Of a stretch of DNA of 21,545 nucleotides, positions 20,101 to 21,545 are shown in pieces (position 1 is the stretch's first letter; the number at the start of each line of letters is the position of its first letter). The DNA lies in NCBI GenBank assembly GCA_036939355.1, contig JALLAP010000581.1, forward strand, positions 1-21,545, in the 5' to 3' direction. Origin of the DNA: Thalassiosira profunda. Its lineage: Eukaryota; Bacillariophyta; Thalassiosirophyceae; Thalassiosirales; Thalassiosiraceae. The notes under the pieces were generated by a model. That model did no database searches, was not told the DNA's origin, and was given only the letters and a program-made list of their open reading frames with translations. The position numbers and the translations under genes are program-made.

Positions 20101-20633
20101 TTGCCGGAGAGCTCCTGCGGAGGCTCCGTCGTCCCAGATACATTGGCTTGACGAGAAGAAAGCTCGAGCTGCCCAATGTCGCACATCGTCTGCTCGAGGT
20201 TTGATCGAGCCAATTTGGACAGCTCGCTGAATGCCGACTCCATTTTCCCGATCAGCTGCAATCCCGATTCTGTCTGCGAGCGCAGGGCCGCCAATTTGGC
20301 CGACGTTTCTACACACGTCAGACATTGAGGCTTCTTCTCGGGCACGGGCGTGACTACCGAGTGGGCCGAAGACCCCCCGGCCGTTGTCGGATTCTTTCGT
20401 GGCATTGCCTGCCCAGAAGACTGCTCTGCGGGGGATGCTTTGGTATCGATTGGGCGATTTTTCTTGAGGGAGGATACCTTGCCCTCCCCACTCTTCGTCC
20501 CTCCGGCATGATTATCATGCGAGAACTTGCACTTGTCGCCCTCCCTGCACTTCCCCCTCGCGAAGTACCTACAGAGAGGCTTCTTGGTGCCGCCGCCATC
20601 CTTGGCTGGCGGCCTCGTCTGATGCCGCCCCAT
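14200..20633 (-). CDS. CCCH zinc finger - coiled coil - ankyrin - SF1A (TRANK1/UvrD-like) helicase, 8 exons
   Basis: Large probable nucleic-acid-acting ATPase. Reconstructed exons (minus): 20633-18622, 18541-18179, 18102-17631, 17547-16710, 16621-15726, 15639-15176, 15104-14708, 14640-14200; introns 67-88 nt, phases all consistent, 1960 aa. ATG 20633 follows a frame extension lacking an ATG. Domains: CCCH finger C-X7-C-X5-C-X3-H (21-39); disordered Lys/Ser/Thr-rich region; coiled coils (about 640-890); two ankyrin repeats (892-955, GADVHAVNPEGLTA and LILEHGGSLP, the latter created by splicing); helicase motif I GGAGVGKT (1261-1268), motif II DEAQD (1522-1526), a DPAQSVEEG motif III, motif IV TNHRT, motif V AKGLEFDSV (around 1682), motif VI YTALTRAR (1754-1761); helical C-terminus. 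DEAQD and the TALTRAR motif mark SF1A rather than Upf1-like SF1B; the stretch YDLFEKYERWK...DEAD recalls TRANK1. Biological role unknown. Confidence 0.85.
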
Positions 20634-21349
20634 TGGCGATGGAGCGCGCTCAGCGCAGCTGAAGAAGCAACGAACAAATAAATGACGACAGGAGTAGGAG
20701 CAAAGTGAGATTTCCACGCACGACGCCACATCCGCAACGTCCCCGTCAGGAATTGCAGATTGTATTTTTTTGACGAGCCTTGCCCCGCACGTCAATTATA
20801 TTTACGATGGGCTGGATGGCCGACGGCTGTTGCCGGGTCCGTCCGAACACCCCACCTCAGCCGACCAGCGCCGGCGCGCGCAAACAACAATATCCGGCTC
20901 GTCCCCGACGCATACGCGGCGCCACGAATATCTCCCACCCCGAGAATAAACTGACCTGTAGACGCCGCCTCCTTGGAGCTGTCGTCAACGCAAGTGGTCC
21001 ACCCCGCTGCTGTCAACCCATCAAATCACCCGACAGCTGCAAATGAAGCGAAAAGGGATTTTTATGGTGTAGATACTTAGGGACGATTTTCTAACAATCT
21101 CCTAAGTAGACTTATGGCGCGTCTTTCCAATACATTACCATACCTCATACATTTCCTACTTGGCAACCGAGCAAAAGATACTCTGCTCGCAATTGCAAAG
21201 AGCCAGTTCAATACCTACGACAGAAGCAAAGCAAAGGACCGTTGCTTGTAGGCGTTTTCTCTTCTGTCGGAGAGTTGTATCTACTTTGCAGTGGCACAGA
21301 AGAACACCCTAAAATGTAGGATAGGAGAGATTCTGCGGACTTTCCGTGC
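20634..21349. other. Intergenic region upstream of the helicase gene
   Basis: 716 nt between two co-oriented minus-strand genes. The part near the helicase start is GC-rich with a weak TATA-like AAATATAA (minus, about 20796-20803, about 165 nt from the ATG). Another A/T motif, CATAAAAATC on the minus strand, lies near 21059-21068. The distal part (21060-21349) is AT-richer with hairpin-forming sequence and probably includes the 3' UTR of the CaaX gene. No convincing coding sequence seen. Confidence 0.5.
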
Positions 21350-21545
21350 TTACAATATCACGCAGCAGTCGCTATCCGAATGCTCGTGTATTGCATTGGG
21401 CCCCCCGCCCAAGATCATCATGTCTGGGTTCGGCGCATCGTCGTCTTCATTCTTCTCCTTCTTCCCCCGGGATTTTGCAGTGGTCGAACTGTCGTTCTTT
21501 GTGGACTTTTTGGACGATTTCTTCTTCTCACCCGGACTTCTCTTC
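21350..21545 (-). CDS. Lysine-rich protein C-terminus ending in a CaaX prenylation box, partial
   Basis: A frame on the minus strand is open from the right window edge to a TAA at 21350-21352, giving 64 residues. The start of the gene is outside the window. The segment is polybasic (EKKKSSKKSTKN, then RGKKEKN), followed by an acidic turn (EDDD) and a tail ending SDSDCCVIL. The last four residues, CVIL, fit a CaaX box; a final Leu favours geranylgeranylation, and the preceding Cys could be palmitoylated. A polybasic stretch near a CaaX box is common in membrane-anchored small GTPases and related proteins, but no catalytic domain is visible, so the family is unknown. Confidence 0.55.
   Translation of the reverse strand, partial: KRSPGEKKKSSKKSTKNDSSTTAKSRGKKEKNEDDDAPNPDMMILGGGPNAIHEHSDSDCCVIL

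Noticed and set aside
20634..20795. 54-codon N-terminal extension of the CCCH protein
   Set aside because: It would begin at a TTG with no in-frame ATG. ATG 20633 directly precedes a compact CCCH domain.
20804..21349. Possible spliceosomal snRNA or tRNA in the AT-richer spacer
   Set aside because: Compared from memory with U1, U2, U4, U5 and U6 signature sequences on both strands; none match. No tRNA-like cloverleaf was seen.

Overview
The window is nuclear DNA from a photosynthetic eukaryote with a red-derived complex plastid, most likely an ochrophyte stramenopile; a haptophyte is not excluded. Three things support this: an intronless fucoxanthin-chlorophyll-protein-type LHC with an AAA|FAP signal-peptide cleavage motif, a nuclear gene for the photosystem II lumenal subunit PsbU with a three-part targeting sequence, and compact gene spacing with GT-AG introns mostly of 67-91 nt. 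I cannot name the genus.

Layout. (1) 1-9353, plus strand: one very large FG-nucleoporin gene of the Nup214/Nup159 family, truncated at its 5' end by the window edge. It has four exons. Two single-N assembly gaps (5776 and 6903), each flanked by an exact 72-bp duplication, artificially break its frame; counting each duplicated block once gives a continuous frame of about 2989 visible residues. Inside it are a beta-propeller, acidic tracts, FG repeats, a 993-bp tandem duplication carrying EF-hand-like helices and RanBP2-type zinc fingers, a 14-copy AFPPM/APKPFG repeat block, a coiled coil, and four copies of an unusual FYQxHNP...KYKGKE helical repeat. (2) 9646-11772, plus: an S33 (prolyl-iminopeptidase-like) alpha/beta hydrolase with a probable organelle-targeting presequence. 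(3) 12109-12702, minus: the FCP/LHC gene. (4) 13020-13791, plus: PSBU, two exons. Genes 3 and 4 are divergent across a 317-bp shared upstream region containing a TATA box for the LHC and a 12-bp perfect palindrome. (5) 14200-20633, minus: an eight-exon gene whose splicing I reconstructed to 1960 codons, encoding a CCCH zinc finger, coiled coils, ankyrin repeats and an SF1A (UvrD/TRANK1-like) helicase core in one protein. (6) 21350-21545, minus: the 3' end of a lysine-rich protein ending in a CaaX prenylation box.

Functionally, the only obvious local pairing is FCP with PSBU: light harvesting and oxygen evolution, arranged head to head and likely co-regulated by light. The nucleoporin is expected to act in mRNA export at the cytoplasmic face of the nuclear pore. 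The CCCH-ankyrin-helicase protein is probably an RNA- or nucleic-acid-acting factor of unknown role. No tRNA, rRNA, CRISPR or transposon was recognised.
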